A stretch of 64,000 bases of DNA, from the NCBI GenBank assembly GCA_024362935.1, contig JANCRA010000010.1, positions 6,502,501 to 6,566,500 of the forward strand, read 5' to 3'. The notes beneath the pieces were generated by a model. It was given only the letters and a program-made list of their open reading frames with translations. It made no database searches and was not told where the DNA came from. The translations under genes and the position numbers were made by a program. Within the stretch, counting starts at the first letter, position 1, and each line of letters opens with the position of its first letter. This document shows positions 1-14,600 of this stretch, piece after piece. The DNA is from Setophaga petechia (Eukaryota > Chordata > Aves > Passeriformes > Parulidae).

Positions 1-1622
1 AGAGAGATGCAGGGAATGAGGCTGAAATGGCGAGGCTGGGGGCCAGGATACATTTCAAAGGTATCCCCTTGCACATGTGAGGCTGACATAAAAGGAAGCA
101 CAAAAATGACCCAAAATGCCCACAAAGAAAAGTGACTTTGCTGATACTCTGATAATCTCACAATGTATTTGAACTGCAGTGCCAAACATGTGCAACTGTA
201 CATTCAACACCATGGGGTAGATAGAGATTTAAATAAAAAGCATGCTATGTATTCTGCTAGAACCATAATATTACTTTGTATTTTAATACTGTGCTGTTCT
301 AAGTGGATGGAAAAATGTTCCTACTGGCACTGTAAGATTCCAGCTATTCTCAGTTGTGACAGGCTACAAACCAGCTGCATGTGGTTTCTGTTGTATTCAA
401 AACACTGCAAATGGATTTTAGAAGAAAAATAAATCACCAATAGGTAGTAACATGCTGCTACCAGACAGGAACATCCTACAACACTTGTTTATACAAGAAT
501 GCCTAAAAATCAGCTCCTCTCTCTACCTTCTCCTGATGGCAATTTCTACCACAAAATGCTGTTTAGCCAGCACTGACAACTGCATTCAACACCTGCAGTC
601 AATATTCAGCAGCTGGGGAGCCCTGCTGTAAAGCCCTTTCCAAAACCCAGACGTGCTAATCTGTGATTAAAGTAAAATAATCTATAGCTCTGACACTATT
701 TTCACTCTTCCTAAATTTCCAAATTGAGGAAATCTAAAATCCCAGCTGAAAATTATGACATTTCTTAACTTGTAATTTTACTCAAGTGTCTGATACGAGG
801 TTTGCCTTTGAAAAGGGAAAGGAAAAAAGAGGAAAAAAAACCAGAAAAAAACGAAACCAACCCCTCAACACAAACTTCACTCCTGCCAGCCATGAGTTCA
901 TAAATTCTGATAACAAGGATGGCTTCAGTAATTTATACAACTCAATCCTTGGCTGAGCAAAATGAATGAACCTTGCTTGTGAAACTTTGCTGTGTAAGAA
1001 AATTGCAGCACTACAAAACTGTGGCACTGCCTCACACCTTCATCCAGTCAGACTTTCCCTCTGCTGTGACTTCAGCTGTTCACAGAACACTAAGGTAAAT
1101 TCAAGACTACAGTTTTGATCTTCCAGATGTCTAAGATCTTTATGCCTTGAATCAAAGCAAATAAAGGATCACTTAAAACTTTGAGATGCACCCTATAGCA
1201 GACACTTTTGACACCTGCCATAGTGAAATCTCCCACAATGAGGATACATCCTGCCTGCCCAGGACTCAGAGTTGTCTTGGGGCCAGATTTCCACAAGAAC
1301 TATGGCCATCACAAAGAACTCTACTTTCTGAAGTGTCAGTTGTATTTCCTTACCTTTGATGTTCTTCTGTGCAATGACTGATGCAGCAACACCTCCAGAA
1401 CACACCAGCACTTTTTGTGGCCATGAAATGGGCTGGAAGGTGCCTGACCCTCTCTCTCACATGTTTGTACATGCTGTACTGACAGTCACAGTTCTTAAGC
1501 TCCATTTAAACCATCCCTAATGCCTCCTGCTCCCAGTAATGTTATCCCATGCCATTTCTGTTATATTTTGCTATATTTTTGTCTCATACCTCTGTTTTTC
1601 TTTAATAAAACCAAAACTCCTT

Positions 1623-1652
1623 TACCTAACTAGGTTAGCATACCTAACTAGG
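1623..1652. repeat. 12-bp direct repeat, 18-bp period
   Basis: TACCTAACTAGG occurs at 1623-1634 and again at 1641-1652. The first copy also starts a small inverted repeat (CTAAC-TAG-GTTAG). It lies in the MAPKAPK3 intron and no function is suggested. Confidence 0.8.
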
Positions 1653-4600
1653 AGTGACATTCTACACACGTTTTCCACACAAAGAAGGGGAAAGAGCAAA
1701 TACAGATTTTATTCTGAGTGCTCTAATTTCACTTCTAACTGCCATGAAAACCACCTGTACTGCTGTGTGGGACAGCAGGGCAATGATACCAACATCAGCA
1801 AGCCATGGCACAGCTTTGCTGGAGCAGGATGTGGCAGGAGGCACTGAGCAGATCTAAGTCTGATGTTGTCTTTCTTAGCCTTTGCTCTAATCAGGAGTGT
1901 GAAAATTAACAGAGATGTGATAATACTAAACAAGGTAGAAGCAGAAATGAGGTACATGGTTAATCTCATTAAGCACAGATAACAGTAGCTCTGAGAGAAA
2001 CGTGAGCTGTCCCCCAGCCTTTCTCTGTATTTTTTGCATGTGTGCATTTGTAGCATGAAGAAAAATCACTCAAGAGCTCCCAGGAAGGCCTTGAAGAGGC
2101 TCTTTGGTTTGCCTGCTGGATTCCTGCTGTGGCCATTTGCCATGTATCTGTCTTTCCACCCTTCTCTGAACACCAGCCCCATTTTGGGACAGCTGACACC
2201 TTAATGAGCTTCCCCCCACACCTGCAGCCCTGCTCTCCTCCATGGCCTCATCATTTGGCAGAGAAATTCAGAACAAAGACAGTCCTGTCATACCACTGCC
2301 CACACACCTAGACTCCCTTTTAGCTGACTTCCCATCCCCTTCCACATGCAGTTCAGGCTGCCATCCATGCAGGCAAACCCTGGCACTGTGCCACCCCAGG
2401 CCAGCTCTCCCTCAGACAGAGCTGTTCCTCCTTGACATCTCCTTCCTCTGCACCCACATTTGTGCATTCTGTTGCATGGCCAAGCAGCGTCTCTCTCCTA
2501 CTGCATCATCTGTCTCCAGTATTCCTAAATCATCCAAAGGACCCAGAAATAAACAAAATCAAATCTTCCTTCTCCCATTCCATGGGGCTCATCTACCTTG
2601 TTTAAGGGAAGACTTGCTAAGTCCCTGACATCAGTGCACCGACAGCAGCTCCACGTCTCTCGCACCGACACTGAGATCTGACCCAGTTATGGCAATCTCA
2701 CTGGAGTGACTCTGGCCAGCACAACATCAGACACTCAATCCTAAAAGCTGTCACCTGTGGCAACTTAACTCCTCTGCAAAAATAAAACAAAGCCCTAAAG
2801 CCTTCAGCAAGGACATCTGTAAGACTTCTTTAGTGCTTCAAATCACTGCTGTATGTTTTCACACTCGTGTCTGTGCAAGCTCTGCCGTCGGCATTTTCAA
2901 GCAAAGACCTGAATCTGTTTCCAAGGCACAACTCAGTCCATAGCTCTGTGCATGGAAGCTTAATGGTCCTCCAGGCAGAAAGATCCCTGGAACTGCTTAT
3001 TGTGTAGAGCCATGACATGACAGAGAATAGTGTGCCTGTGAGCAGAAACAAAACTCTGCGGCATTCAGCAGAGCTAGAAATGCAAAGGAAGCCATTAAGA
3101 GAAAAAGTGGATTGTTCTCCCAAGAGTTCTTGTCCTTATTTTGTCTGAATATATGTTCTAAAGCTAAGTAAACCAGTACACAGGAAAAGGCAAGGAAAGA
3201 AAAGAAAAATACTCCAGGGGGAGGGGGAATTCAACAGATGGAATCAACACAGGCAAGTGACATTGCAGTAAAACTGTAATTTATGTTACAATTCTCATTG
3301 ATGGCATTTTCTGGGTGCACTGGCTCAGCCACCCCTGATTACAGCTCTGCTTTGTCACAATGACAGCAGAACCCAGCATGACTTTCCTTTCAAGCCCCAC
3401 AGCATACTCCTGGAGCAGCTAATGTCTTACAGAACTCATTACTTGATGAAGTACTCTTTAATATCCACAATGCTGGAAAACACTTCTTGGAACGCAGCTG
3501 GGATCTGCCAGTTCATACAAAGCCATACACTCCCTCACACTTCCCTTCAGAAACCTTAAACACCCTGGCAGCCTCCATTAATTAAGATCCCCCCACCAGG
3601 TAAATGCCCCATCCTCCTAACCCACAGCCTCCTGAGCACAGCTCCCCAGCCAATCCTGGCACTGCCCAGCCCAGCCAGGCTCCCACCCTGCCTGGCTGAG
3701 AACCCAAGCCCTGGAGACTCTCCTGCAAGAGCTGAGAACTCCTGATCCTGGTGAGGCACAGCTCCAGCTACTCCAGGCAAGCAGACTTTATTTCCCCAGG
3801 CCTCCTGAGGGAAGGGGATATCTTTCCATTTTGCTGCCCCCTTTATTTCAGTTTTTAGCCACCTTGCCTACTCTAAAGATTTTCCCTGTACCAGGATATG
3901 CTGTGGAGTGAGAGGTGTGAGCAGAGGGCTCCTTCCCCAACATCCATGTTCCATTTCTTTGACAGAGGTTAGAGAGGAATGGTCCATGTTCCCTCAGCCA
4001 GCTGACAGGAAGCAGTCAGACAGCACAAAGGTAGAGCAGAGCAGGAGCAGCTTAAATGGAAGGGGTTTTTTTGGCCAAAATTAAGAGCATTTCCTTCCCA
4101 TTCCTGAATAATTTCCTCTCTTCTCCTGCCTTGTGTTGGCTGCCTCATGACTGTACATGAAAAAGGAAGAGGAGGAGGAGGATCTCAGGAATATTTGGAA
4201 GTCTGATGTTTTGATGTCTCATCTAAAGCAGCACCATGCTGAGAGGACTGCACAGGGGTCAGAAAAATGAGATGTAGCAAAAGCACTGATGAAAAACAAG
4301 AATCATTCCAGGAATTAGATCCTTTTCATCTTTCCAAGCTGAAGCATATCCATCTCCCTTTCTTAAGGCACTGTCCTTCCCCTCCTCTCCCTGCAGCAGT
4401 AGCTGCCTGTGGTGCACTGCAATGTTGGCTCACTTCCACAAGTCAGCATGTCTGAGAGAGTCTGGGTTGAGGCAGGGGGAGGAGGGAGTGACAAAGCTGG
4501 GGCAACAGAAAAGAGACTCAGGAGCCACCTGCCTGCTTCCAGCTAACACCAATGCCCTGGAAACAGCTGCCCTGTGGAATGTTCCTGACTCCTGAGGTGA

Positions 4601-7600
4601 GGCTTTCACAGAGGCAATGTGTGCTCATCCAGCCTCATTCTCCTGGATGTGACCCACCAGGGGAACAGGAAAACATCCCTGCACTGAAGCCATGCTAACA
4701 GGGAAACAGATTGTCCAGGCATGCAGCTGCTGCTCCCTCCACTGAGCTGCTCCAACACTTGACAGCAGGCAGAGGCAAGGGGAGAAGGCACTCAGCCATG
4801 ATGCTCTTCCCTCTGTTGGGAAGACAGATCCCCAGGTGGAGACTGCAGGGGGAAGGGGAATTTGCAGATTTTGAACATCATGCCACACCCCAGAAGATCT
4901 GGATGACACCTGCTTAATATGCAGGATTTTGTCCAAGACCTGTCAGGTGATGGTAATTTCAACTTCCATGGGCTAATCCTTCTCCCATCACCAAAAATGC
5001 TTTATGTTTGTTTATATATGGCCATATAACACTTTCCCAAGAAGGGGCTGCTTTGAAAACCTTTAGAAACAGTCTCTTGATCCATCTTCACCATTTCATA
5101 ACCAAAGGAGGGTCATTTGTTTATAAATTCAGACACGTTTGACCCTCCTGACCCCATTAGTCTCTAATGGAGTGCCAAGGGCTGCTCACAACCAGCAGGA
5201 GGCCACCCCCAAAGAGCACCCCAGTGTCCCTGCCACCACAGGCCTCTCCACACTCAGTGCTCTGCTCTGGCTGAGGGAGGAGAGCCCCTGAAGGTCTGGG
5301 GAAGAGCAGCAGGACAGTGATACATTGTTCTCATCACACAGCTCTGCAGGGCCAGCTCAGGCAGGTCACCAAACCTGATCCCTTTCAAACACTCCTTAAT
5401 ACTAAATGATGATAGCAACTATTGCAGGAGCTGGAGACATTTTTCAAACCTTACTGCATTAAAACTCAAGTCCTGAAGTCTCAGTTTCTTCTTAGAAGTG
5501 ACTATTCCAAACTAAGAGGCTGTGATATTTTGAACATGGTGGGGGGGTACTCTGCCAGAAATCATAATTATCACTATCTTTATTTCCAACTGCAAGAATT
5601 GTAACTATTTCAGTCAAAACTAGAAGTTTCCACATGAACATATTCAGCAGATTGGTAGAAAAGCATTCCTAAGTCCTGGACAGAACCACCATGAAAACCA
5701 CCAAGAGACCCTGGATTTCCAGATCAGATATTGCACAAATTCCTACTAAGTCTGGCTGCAGAAATCTCCTTCCAGCCCCTTGCTCTGCCTGAATTAGATG
5801 AGGCTCTTCCACTTCAGTACCTGAGTCCTTCATCTCTTCCACAGAACTCTCTGCATGCCTACAGTGTGCAGGGCCTCCAGTTTTCCCACCTGAAACACAA
5901 GCTGGCAAAATAGGGACACAGCCCTGAATTCCTCAGAGCCCAGCTGAGGGGGAACCAGTGTCCATTTTGGGAAGGGTATGGCTATTCTCACTTCTTGTGA
6001 GGAGTTTTAAAAGTTCCTGGGTGTCTCTTAGTGCAGGGGATACAAATTGTTGTATTTGATAAAGTTTTCATGCAATCACAGTACCATTTTCTACTTACTT
6101 TTAAGGGAGGTATTTCCAAAACCAATTGTCACACAACAAAAGAAAAGGTGACACACAAAAGAAAACCTCCTCAGGGGTACATGGATTCATTACAGGGGAG
6201 GGGGATTCAGAGGGGAGCCTGTAGAAGGAAGACACCCCTAAGGCAAGTTTCACCAGAGAGGCAGGAGCAGAGAGCTGCACCCAGGGCTCTCAGGGGATGC
6301 CAGGCCAGAGCTGCATTTACTTTCTAAATTCTGCACTGCCACAGCAAGAACTGCTGGGAAAACACTCCTGCTATTTCCCAAAGGACTCTTACAGAAATAT
6401 CTGCTTCACTCACATATCCCAGGCAACCTTCTGTGAAAAGACCACAAGAACTTGGGATTTGGAATGTGAAAGTGAAGCCTCTTCATAACTCTGTAACGTG
6501 CTTACCCAGGCAATTTCTAATAAAGGGTGATTCAGCCTCTGAATCAGAAAGAAAAATTATCTTGCCCGTTGAGAAAGATGGAATAAGGTTTGGCTGCAGG
6601 AACAGGACTGAAGTCTGAATGCTTAACTCAAATGACTAAGTGCTTATTTTTCACAACCCAAATTCTGGCTACCCCAGAATAGCACCAAATCCACAAACCA
6701 AAAAATAATGTTATAAAAAAATAAAGTTTCATATTCAAATCAAGCAATTATTTAGAGGAACTAAAAATGAAACAGAAACCAATCCTAGAATGTGAATCAA
6801 GTGAAGTGAGCCACAGAGCCTGCCATGCTCCTTTAGACACATCTGGAAACTTGAAATTTTACATTTAGCACAACCCCACCTCTTGCTCTGCCCTAAAGAG
6901 GTCTGGCTGAAACTTTTAAAGCTGCACTGTGCCCATGTCTTTGGAAGCTTGTAAATAAATTTTCCCCACCTTTGAGCTCTGTTCAACTCTGCAGGCCTTG
7001 GCCTTGAATTCCTGGCTGTTTTGCAATGTGTGCAATAACTTTGTTCTCCTGGATACAGCCACACAGTTGTCTTGCATACCTTGCAAGAGGTACAAAGCCA
7101 AACAGATATCTGGCAAAAGAAAAAGCTAGAAATATATTTAAATCCCAGTGCTCTCTGGCACTTGAAAGGTGAAATTTAAAGGTTGCATTCTGCAGAGATA
7201 CCATCAAATGTAAATATTACAGATTTATAAATAGCCTATAGTGTTGCACATTCTTGCAATATTTCTCAGTGCAGATTTCACCTAGGCCACATATGATAAC
7301 ATTATCTCCTTTGACTATGCAAACCTTCCAAAACACATTTGTTCTTGCCTGTCCTAAAATCCAGGGCACACAGTCAATAGTCACATTCCTCATCTTATCT
7401 TTCCCATCTCCATGCTCTTTGCCTGTTAATGCTGTCACCATAGATTTTCTTATTATCAACAATCTCTTGTGTTCAGTGGGGATTTATTATTTATTGTGCC
7501 TTTAGCTCAGACATCTTGCTTCCAAGTCTCTGTTATTTGGGTAAAGTTAGTACAGAATTCACAGTGGTAGCCATGACTCCAACACATGGAAGAGACACAT

Positions 7601-8560
7601 CACATCCCCAGTCCCACACTTCCCTCTCTCCTGCAATACCCCAAAAAGGATCCTTTGCATTGCTCAGGGCACACAGGGCTGCCAGTTCCAAAATTCCAGA
7701 AATGTTTAAATTTTTCAGATACACTGATATTCTTTTACACAGCTGAGCTGTTAATGCCATGCCAATAAAGCCTGGGAAGGAAAACCCAGCCTATACAGTG
7801 TATTTTCCCAGCAGAGCCATTTGCAGTGTGTCTTGTGACCACTGCACACACAGAGGCACCTGTAAGAGAAGTTTTGGCAACTCAAAACCCTGAAGTTCTG
7901 ATCCAGTTTAGGCAAATGAGGTAACTTGTAAAGAAAAATGAAGAAGTAAAAACTGAGTCATCATCTTTGCATGTTTCTGACTGAAAAAATAAATCAATTA
8001 GCAGTAAAGCAGACAAGGCCCAGGTTGCAGGTTTCACTGGACAGGCTTCAGAGGAACAAAGGAAGAGCAGTGAGGCTTTATTGGAAGGGACTGATGGCAG
8101 CATCAACAACAACCTGAGCACCACTGAGCTCTGGGCACTCAGTGCTCCTTGGAGGCTGCTGTGTGATCTCTCCATGTGCCACTGACCCCAAGGCTCCTGC
8201 AGCTCATGGCCTGGAACTGCCTGGAAGATTTCCCCATGGATTTTCTGACAGGATAATGTGTTTACATACAGGCAACTGTGATGGCTTGGTCAAGAGCCTA
8301 AGCTGAGCCAAGAGACTGGAGCCAGGAATCTCAGATCCTTTTCTGGGTCACAGACTTCTTTTGGGACAAAACCTGTCTTTGGATGTCACTTTCTCACGTT
8401 TTACTGCAGTGGGGTGCTTTGGCATAAATTATTTGGCAATCTTCAACAGAGATGACAGAAACTGTAATAAATCCTAATAATATAAATTCTGTGCACACAG
8501 CAGAACTGAGCAATTCCATCAGTTCTGCTGTTTCTCTAAATTGTTTTCTCTGAACCATTT

Positions 8561-8615
8561 AATACCCTTTCAATAAATACATAATAAATAAAATGTTGCA
8601 GAAAAAAAAAAAAAA
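8561..8615 (+). mobile_element. Possible tiny 5'-truncated retroposed insertion with poly(A) tail
   Basis: A 55-bp segment ends in 14 A's (8602-8615). Three AATAAA hexamers precede the tail, the last at 8587-8592. The nine bases GAACCATTT stand immediately before it (8552-8560) and immediately after it (8616-8624), as a target-site duplication would. This is the layout of an extremely truncated retrocopy of a polyadenylated transcript. CR1, the main avian LINE, does not normally leave poly(A) tails, so the event would be unusual in a bird. An AT-rich stretch next to a chance A-run is the alternative, because the duplication is short and was noticed after the fact. Confidence 0.35.
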
Positions 8616-11600
8616 GAACCATTTCTCTATCTTCTGCTTGCTAAGAACAGGTCTTTGTGATAATTACCAAAACAAAATACATATTTTATAATATGATTAA
8701 AATGGCCTTTATAACATTAGTGAACTTCATGATTAAGGTGCTTAATCTTAAGGTACTTAATTCAGGTGAGGATATAAATACTATAGGTGAGTAACCTGAA
8801 TATTGCTCCTTTTGTATGTATTAAACACAATATTATTACACACTATTCCTCCCCTTTAACTTGATGCTTACACCAGAGCACAGCCTGAAGCCAGTCAGGA
8901 TGCAGTGACAGGAACTGCCCCTCCCATCTCCTCTGCATTCCACACAGACACTGCAAAGTGCAGCATGACAAAGAATTCTTGTGGTTTAACCACAGCTGAA
9001 TGCTACTCCGAGGATTCTCCTCCTGCTGAAGTCCCCTGCAATGCTCAGGAAGGCAGCTGAGCCCACAGGTACTCTCTAATTGCCTGTTCCTCATTTCCCA
9101 GGGCCTGCACTGCAGCTGGATTTGCCAAAGTCCTGGGCAGCCCCAGCTGGGCACAGCTTGGCTTTGAAAAGCTCCACTGAGCCCAAGAGAATCTGCAGCT
9201 GTGGGGGGACCCAAACCAAGCCACCCTCATCTCAGATATTTCATAGGCAGCTCACAAAATTCAGGGGAATTTTACAAGTTTAACCTCTTCACCTGCTCCA
9301 CACACACAAAGTTGAGACAATGCAAACTCGTTGTAAAGCCATGTTGTGGAAATAACAGTGATCCAGGCATTACAGTGAAAGCACCTCAAAGCACATCCAG
9401 GAGGAAGTGAACAAAAACCCAAAATGTTTTCAGAGCAGGTCAAAGCTAACCTGAAATAGAGAAATCCATACACTGAACAAGGACAATGAAACCAGCTATT
9501 GAAATCAATCATTTACCACTCCAATATTTTTGTCTGTGCACTGAAAAATCCTTAAGTGGGGTAGAAAATACAGAGTGCAGGATAGTCAGAAGTATAAACA
9601 CAGCATAGATCCTGACATCTCCTACATCTGAATGCTCCATTCACCAACACAAAAATTATATTTATGAGGGAGCTTTGTGTATGTGAGAGCAGACTGGTCA
9701 TTACAGATTTGGAACTTGGCTGAACTTGGGATGATTTTAACAGTGACAGGGCAAGACACGCCCAGAACAAAATTCACCCCACAATAAACCTCAAATCCAA
9801 GTAACTGGCAAATTACTGACACTTTGTATTTTATGTAGTCAAAACAACTTTTCCCTCTAGTTTTATTACTGGAAAAGGTTGAAAAAATTCTGCCCCAACA
9901 ACTCCAAGATGTGTGAGGCCATGCAGACCAAGGCAATCCCACCTGGAAGCTCTTGGTCCAGCCCAATTCAGCCTCTTTGCAGAGGCCCAGTGGAGTTCTC
10001 TGCAAAGAGCACTCATGGCTTTGACCTCCCCACAGCATCATTTTCCCTGACATCTCTTTTTTTCCTTTTTACACGAGATTTATCACATTAGTCACAGATC
10101 TGATGTCTTCACCAAGATAAACCACTCTCTCAAGTTACAGATATTTTGCCTGAGCAAGGACAATGACTTTGGTGGTTATTTTTGTTTCTTTCCACAATGA
10201 ACTCTGATACTGCCCTAGAGGCTAATTACACCAGGAAAGTAATCAGCATTTTGAGATGCCTTTTCCTGATGCTGTCTTCAAACCACATCTATTCAGCTTT
10301 CATCACTGCTCTCCCTTCAAACAGCCCTTATCCACCAGGATCTGCTGTGGAACAATTCAGATGGCTGATGGTTCCTTGATAGGCAGGATCTGTGCAGGCT
10401 GCAGAGGCAGCTCCATCCACACATGAAGGGCTCCAGCACTATTACAGTGAATCAGATCAACCCTGATGCACCCAATATAACCTGGGCTCTCCACAGAAAG
10501 TTCTTTAACTTCTTTAATGCTGCTGTGCTGTCATTAATTAATCCCCAGAAGGGATAAACTCAAGTGTCTGCATGCATTAGGTTTAATACTTCACTTCTGC
10601 CTATTGCTCACATCTTGTGGAGAAGTACATGTCTTCCACTTTGTTTTGATTTTCTAACATTGTATTGATGACTTTATTTATTGTTATTAATCTGTACCTC
10701 ATACTTCTGCTTGAAAATCATTTACAAAAGCAGAGGAATCAATTTCTTAACACAACTCTCAGCATCTTTTACTGCAACTTCTTCATTTGCTTTGCTCAAA
10801 CACAGCCCCATTTTTCTGGTGTAGTAAAGAATCAAAGACTTGAATAAAAGACTTGATACCTTTATTAATGCCTGATTGATCCAATAATCAAAACTAGGAA
10901 TTATCTTCATTTCAGCATTATATTACACAAAAATGTGCCACTACACTGCCTTAAAAAAAAAAGTAATTTTCTACCACTCTGATTTTATTTTAACTGAAAT
11001 AATAAAATCAATAATTCTTAAACTCATTTATCTGATTGTTCTCTTCTTTCAGTAAGGGTCATTACCTCCATGTCTTTCAACCCCACTATACTTATTAGTT
11101 GCTTTTGTTTTCCTCAGTTCTACTGGGCTATACCAGATCCTTTGTGTACCTGTTTTTTTTTTATCTGACAAAGTCTATGGGTAAGTAATTTACTGCCTCT
11201 TTCTCTCCCATTTCAAGCTATCAATAAAACAGGTGAAATTAGAAGATACTTATTTCATACTTCCTGACTTGTTTTAGATAGGGGCAATGAATAACAGATT
11301 ATATTTTAAGAAGAGAATTTTAAATAAATGCAATCAAACTAAAGAAGTCTGAGACTGTTTGACCAATCTGCAGCCACTGTGCAGAGCAGCACAACTCACA
11401 GCCCAGCCTGGATGGAAACAGCCCAGGGAACTCCCCACTGCTGCCCCAGCCTTCTAACCCTGCATGGAAAAGTAAAAACTGCATGGAAAAAGCACTTTGG
11501 CCAGCCAGCAGAAATTCTAAACGTGCCTCATGGCTCCTGCAAGCCTTCCATGGGAACACCTGACAACAACGAGGTCAACTTTGGTGTGTTCTGCTGAATA

Positions 11601-14600
11601 AGAGCCTCATACATCCAAATTTTTCTACTCTCATTTCTGGCCAATTTCAAGATGTAAAAATACAATCCTGTGTGGATAGACAGGAAGGTGGAAATGTTGG
11701 AGTTGAACACAGAGCTCATGGGGACAGAGTTAAGTGGAAGAACCTTGGGTTGCTGGAGGGTCAGAGGCACAAAGCCAGCACAGTTCCATGGAATGGCAGC
11801 AGCACCATCTGCTCTGGGACTCCCCTCTCCTACAGCCCTGATTTACAATGTCCAGAAGCCTGAGTATTCCCAAAATACTCACTGGCTTCTACTTTCACAG
11901 GCAGTGAGCAAACAAAGAGAGCTTCAAAACTGAACTCCCAATTCAAGGCAAGCTCCAGTAGGCTTTTCAGGAAAAAGGCAGAAAGGCATCTAATATTTTT
12001 GGTTTGGTTACTCATCCTACAAGAGTTAGCTTAGTTAGGGTTTGTTGTATATTTGCAGTTACTAACAAGCCTCTAGTGGGCTACAGTTCCCAGTAATTAA
12101 TGATTATTTGTTCCCTTTTCTCTAAATAATACAAATTTTGGCTCTCATGTTCTTACACAAAGATATATACGAACAAGAAAAAAAGGGCAAACCAATGTAT
12201 TTTACTTTGAGCTAACAAGGTCCATGATTTCAGAAAATAAGAAACATGCAAATAATATACCAGAGCTTATGTTTCTATACAACTAGTAAAATAAAATAAA
12301 ATTAGGGGGAAAAGCCTCACTGAATGGGGAGCATATCAACTGTAAAGAAAAAGTAGAGATAATACAATTCTATCTTGCCTCAGAAAAAGTTCAAGTGCAA
12401 ATTCTGGTTTTATTTTTAAAGCAATTTTACTTTTTTTCTTTTTTGGTGCCTTATTTAAAAAAGTTATGTATTGAAAACATCAAATTTAGTAGTTTGGAAA
12501 AAAATCAACAGCAAATTTAATCATACTTGAAAACTACAATTTCTACTTATTGACTGCTAAATGAACTTAGGAAAAAGGAAAAATGTATAGAGTGATGTCT
12601 CACAGATTACTTTCCCCTCATATAATTTTTAATAAAAATTCTGAAGTTTTGGGGTGGAAGCAAAAGTTGACATTTACTGACATTTAGTAGTTAAACTGTA
12701 ATCCTTCCAGAGAATGAATAGCAGGAAAAGGTGGGGGTGGAAGAGAAGGGAATCAACTTCTGCTCTGATTACACAGAAGAAAACCGTTAAAAAGCATGGA
12801 ATGAACTGAATGAAAGCACAAACCCACGAGTATTTGCAGATGAAGTGCTCCCAAACAGGGGGAGGATGCCAGAGTTGCCAGCAATGCTGATTTTGGGCTC
12901 CCTGGCAAACAGGCTCTGGACATTGATGGCCAGCAGTGCCACCAAAGTGGAGAGATCACATCCCTGCTCCTGGTGGCTCAGGGACCAACACACACTGACA
13001 GCTCCCACCTGCACAGGGTTCTATTGGAGTGGTGAGGAAGGGGCTTTATAAATGTAATGAACCCATTTTCTAAAAGTAAACAGAAAATTAGAAAACCCCC
13101 ACAAGGGACACGACTGCTCTGTGCAGATATAAAGCACTAGTCAAGAATTGTGTATTATCATGCAAAAATGTGTGCACAGGAATCTAAAGATTGCTACAGT
13201 CCACAGGTAAAAGGAAATTCAATGAGTAACTTGCAGATTTAGATTAAAAGTGGTATGAAAGTGTAAATTATCTTATTACAGTTAATTTATTTTTTAATTA
13301 AAGTTTAAGTATCATTTGAAGGCTTGAACAGACACCTTAATGCAGCCTAATTTCTCAGTAGGGTCACTGCATTAGAAAAGTTCCTCCTATGAATGGTTTC
13401 AAGTTAAAAAGTTGAAACTGAGGGAGTTCTCTCCTGGTGAGCTCTTTTGCAAAAACATCCAAACCTGGCAGACTTGGGAGCTTTAAAGGATCCTGGTCTT
13501 CAGAGAAGGTGAGGAGCCCTTGGTAATAAAAGCAACACAAACCAGAACATTTATACTAATAATGTATTCCCAGGGTTAATCTCAGCCAAAGAGCATTTAA
13601 TGCTCTTGTGCACATGAAGGGGAATGACAAGCAGCAGTCTCCTGGTAATCCCTGCACAGCAGGAAACCAAGGGATGATGGGACACATTCATGTTATTAAT
13701 TTTTAATATACAACAGAGCCATGCTCCTTGGTGATGGAGGTGCTGTGTTGTGCACATGAGAAGGTGGTGACCAGTGGTGATAACAACAACACCTCCCCCT
13801 ACCAAGCCAGTCCTATTTTAACTTGCCCAAATGCAGATGGAAGATCAAGTTTAAAAGACAGAAATTTTCTTTTTGGTCTGCCCAGTCACAGCATCCTCAA
13901 GAAGCAGAAATTAATGTCTGGAACTTGCATGACTGAGTTAGAAAGCTGATGTTGAGCACTCAGTACAGTCACAGCACCCTCAGTGGCCTCAGGTGCTCAA
14001 GTTTAGGGTTTACACAAACAAACCCAGAGAACACCAATCTCCTCAGGAGCTTTGATGCTTGGGATAGATGGCACAGAAGGGAGAAGATGGCATAGATGGG
14101 AGAAGCTCCACACTGAGCAGGAGCATGGATGTGTTCCCACACTACCCTCAGAGATTTCTGTCCCACAGCCCTGTCCCACACTGACTGCCCAGGCTCCAGC
14201 TTGAGCCATTCTCCTCCTGCAGAACTGCCCTCCTGTGAGAGCTGCTCCCTGCTGGCAGGACAGAGGGAAAATCCTGGTTTGGTTTTAGACCCAAGCAGTC
14301 CTACACAGTTATTACCTCACATGGCCAAAAATGAAGACTGCCACAAACAGCAAGAAGCATTTAACAATAAATTACTGCTGCTGTGTTGGATGTTTCATTG
14401 AACCAACACTTGGGAGAACTTTTTCTTATTTTCCCTGGGAAACTTGGCTTTTGTGCACATAACACAGCATTCACCCTCCCTCACACCTCCACAACTGATT
14501 CAGACAGCAGAGGTGGGAAAGACTCAGAACTAATTGCTCTTGTATGAAGTGTTTTATCAATAATTTATAGTGCTGTTTTCTCCTCCTCTGAGTGCAGCAA

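Noticed and set aside
1090..1411. Minus-strand text with a VGDF motif, reminiscent of a LINE endonuclease relic
   Set aside because: Only a few residues fit and no flanking catalytic motifs or element ends are visible. A search with avian CR1/L2 consensus proteins would decide it.
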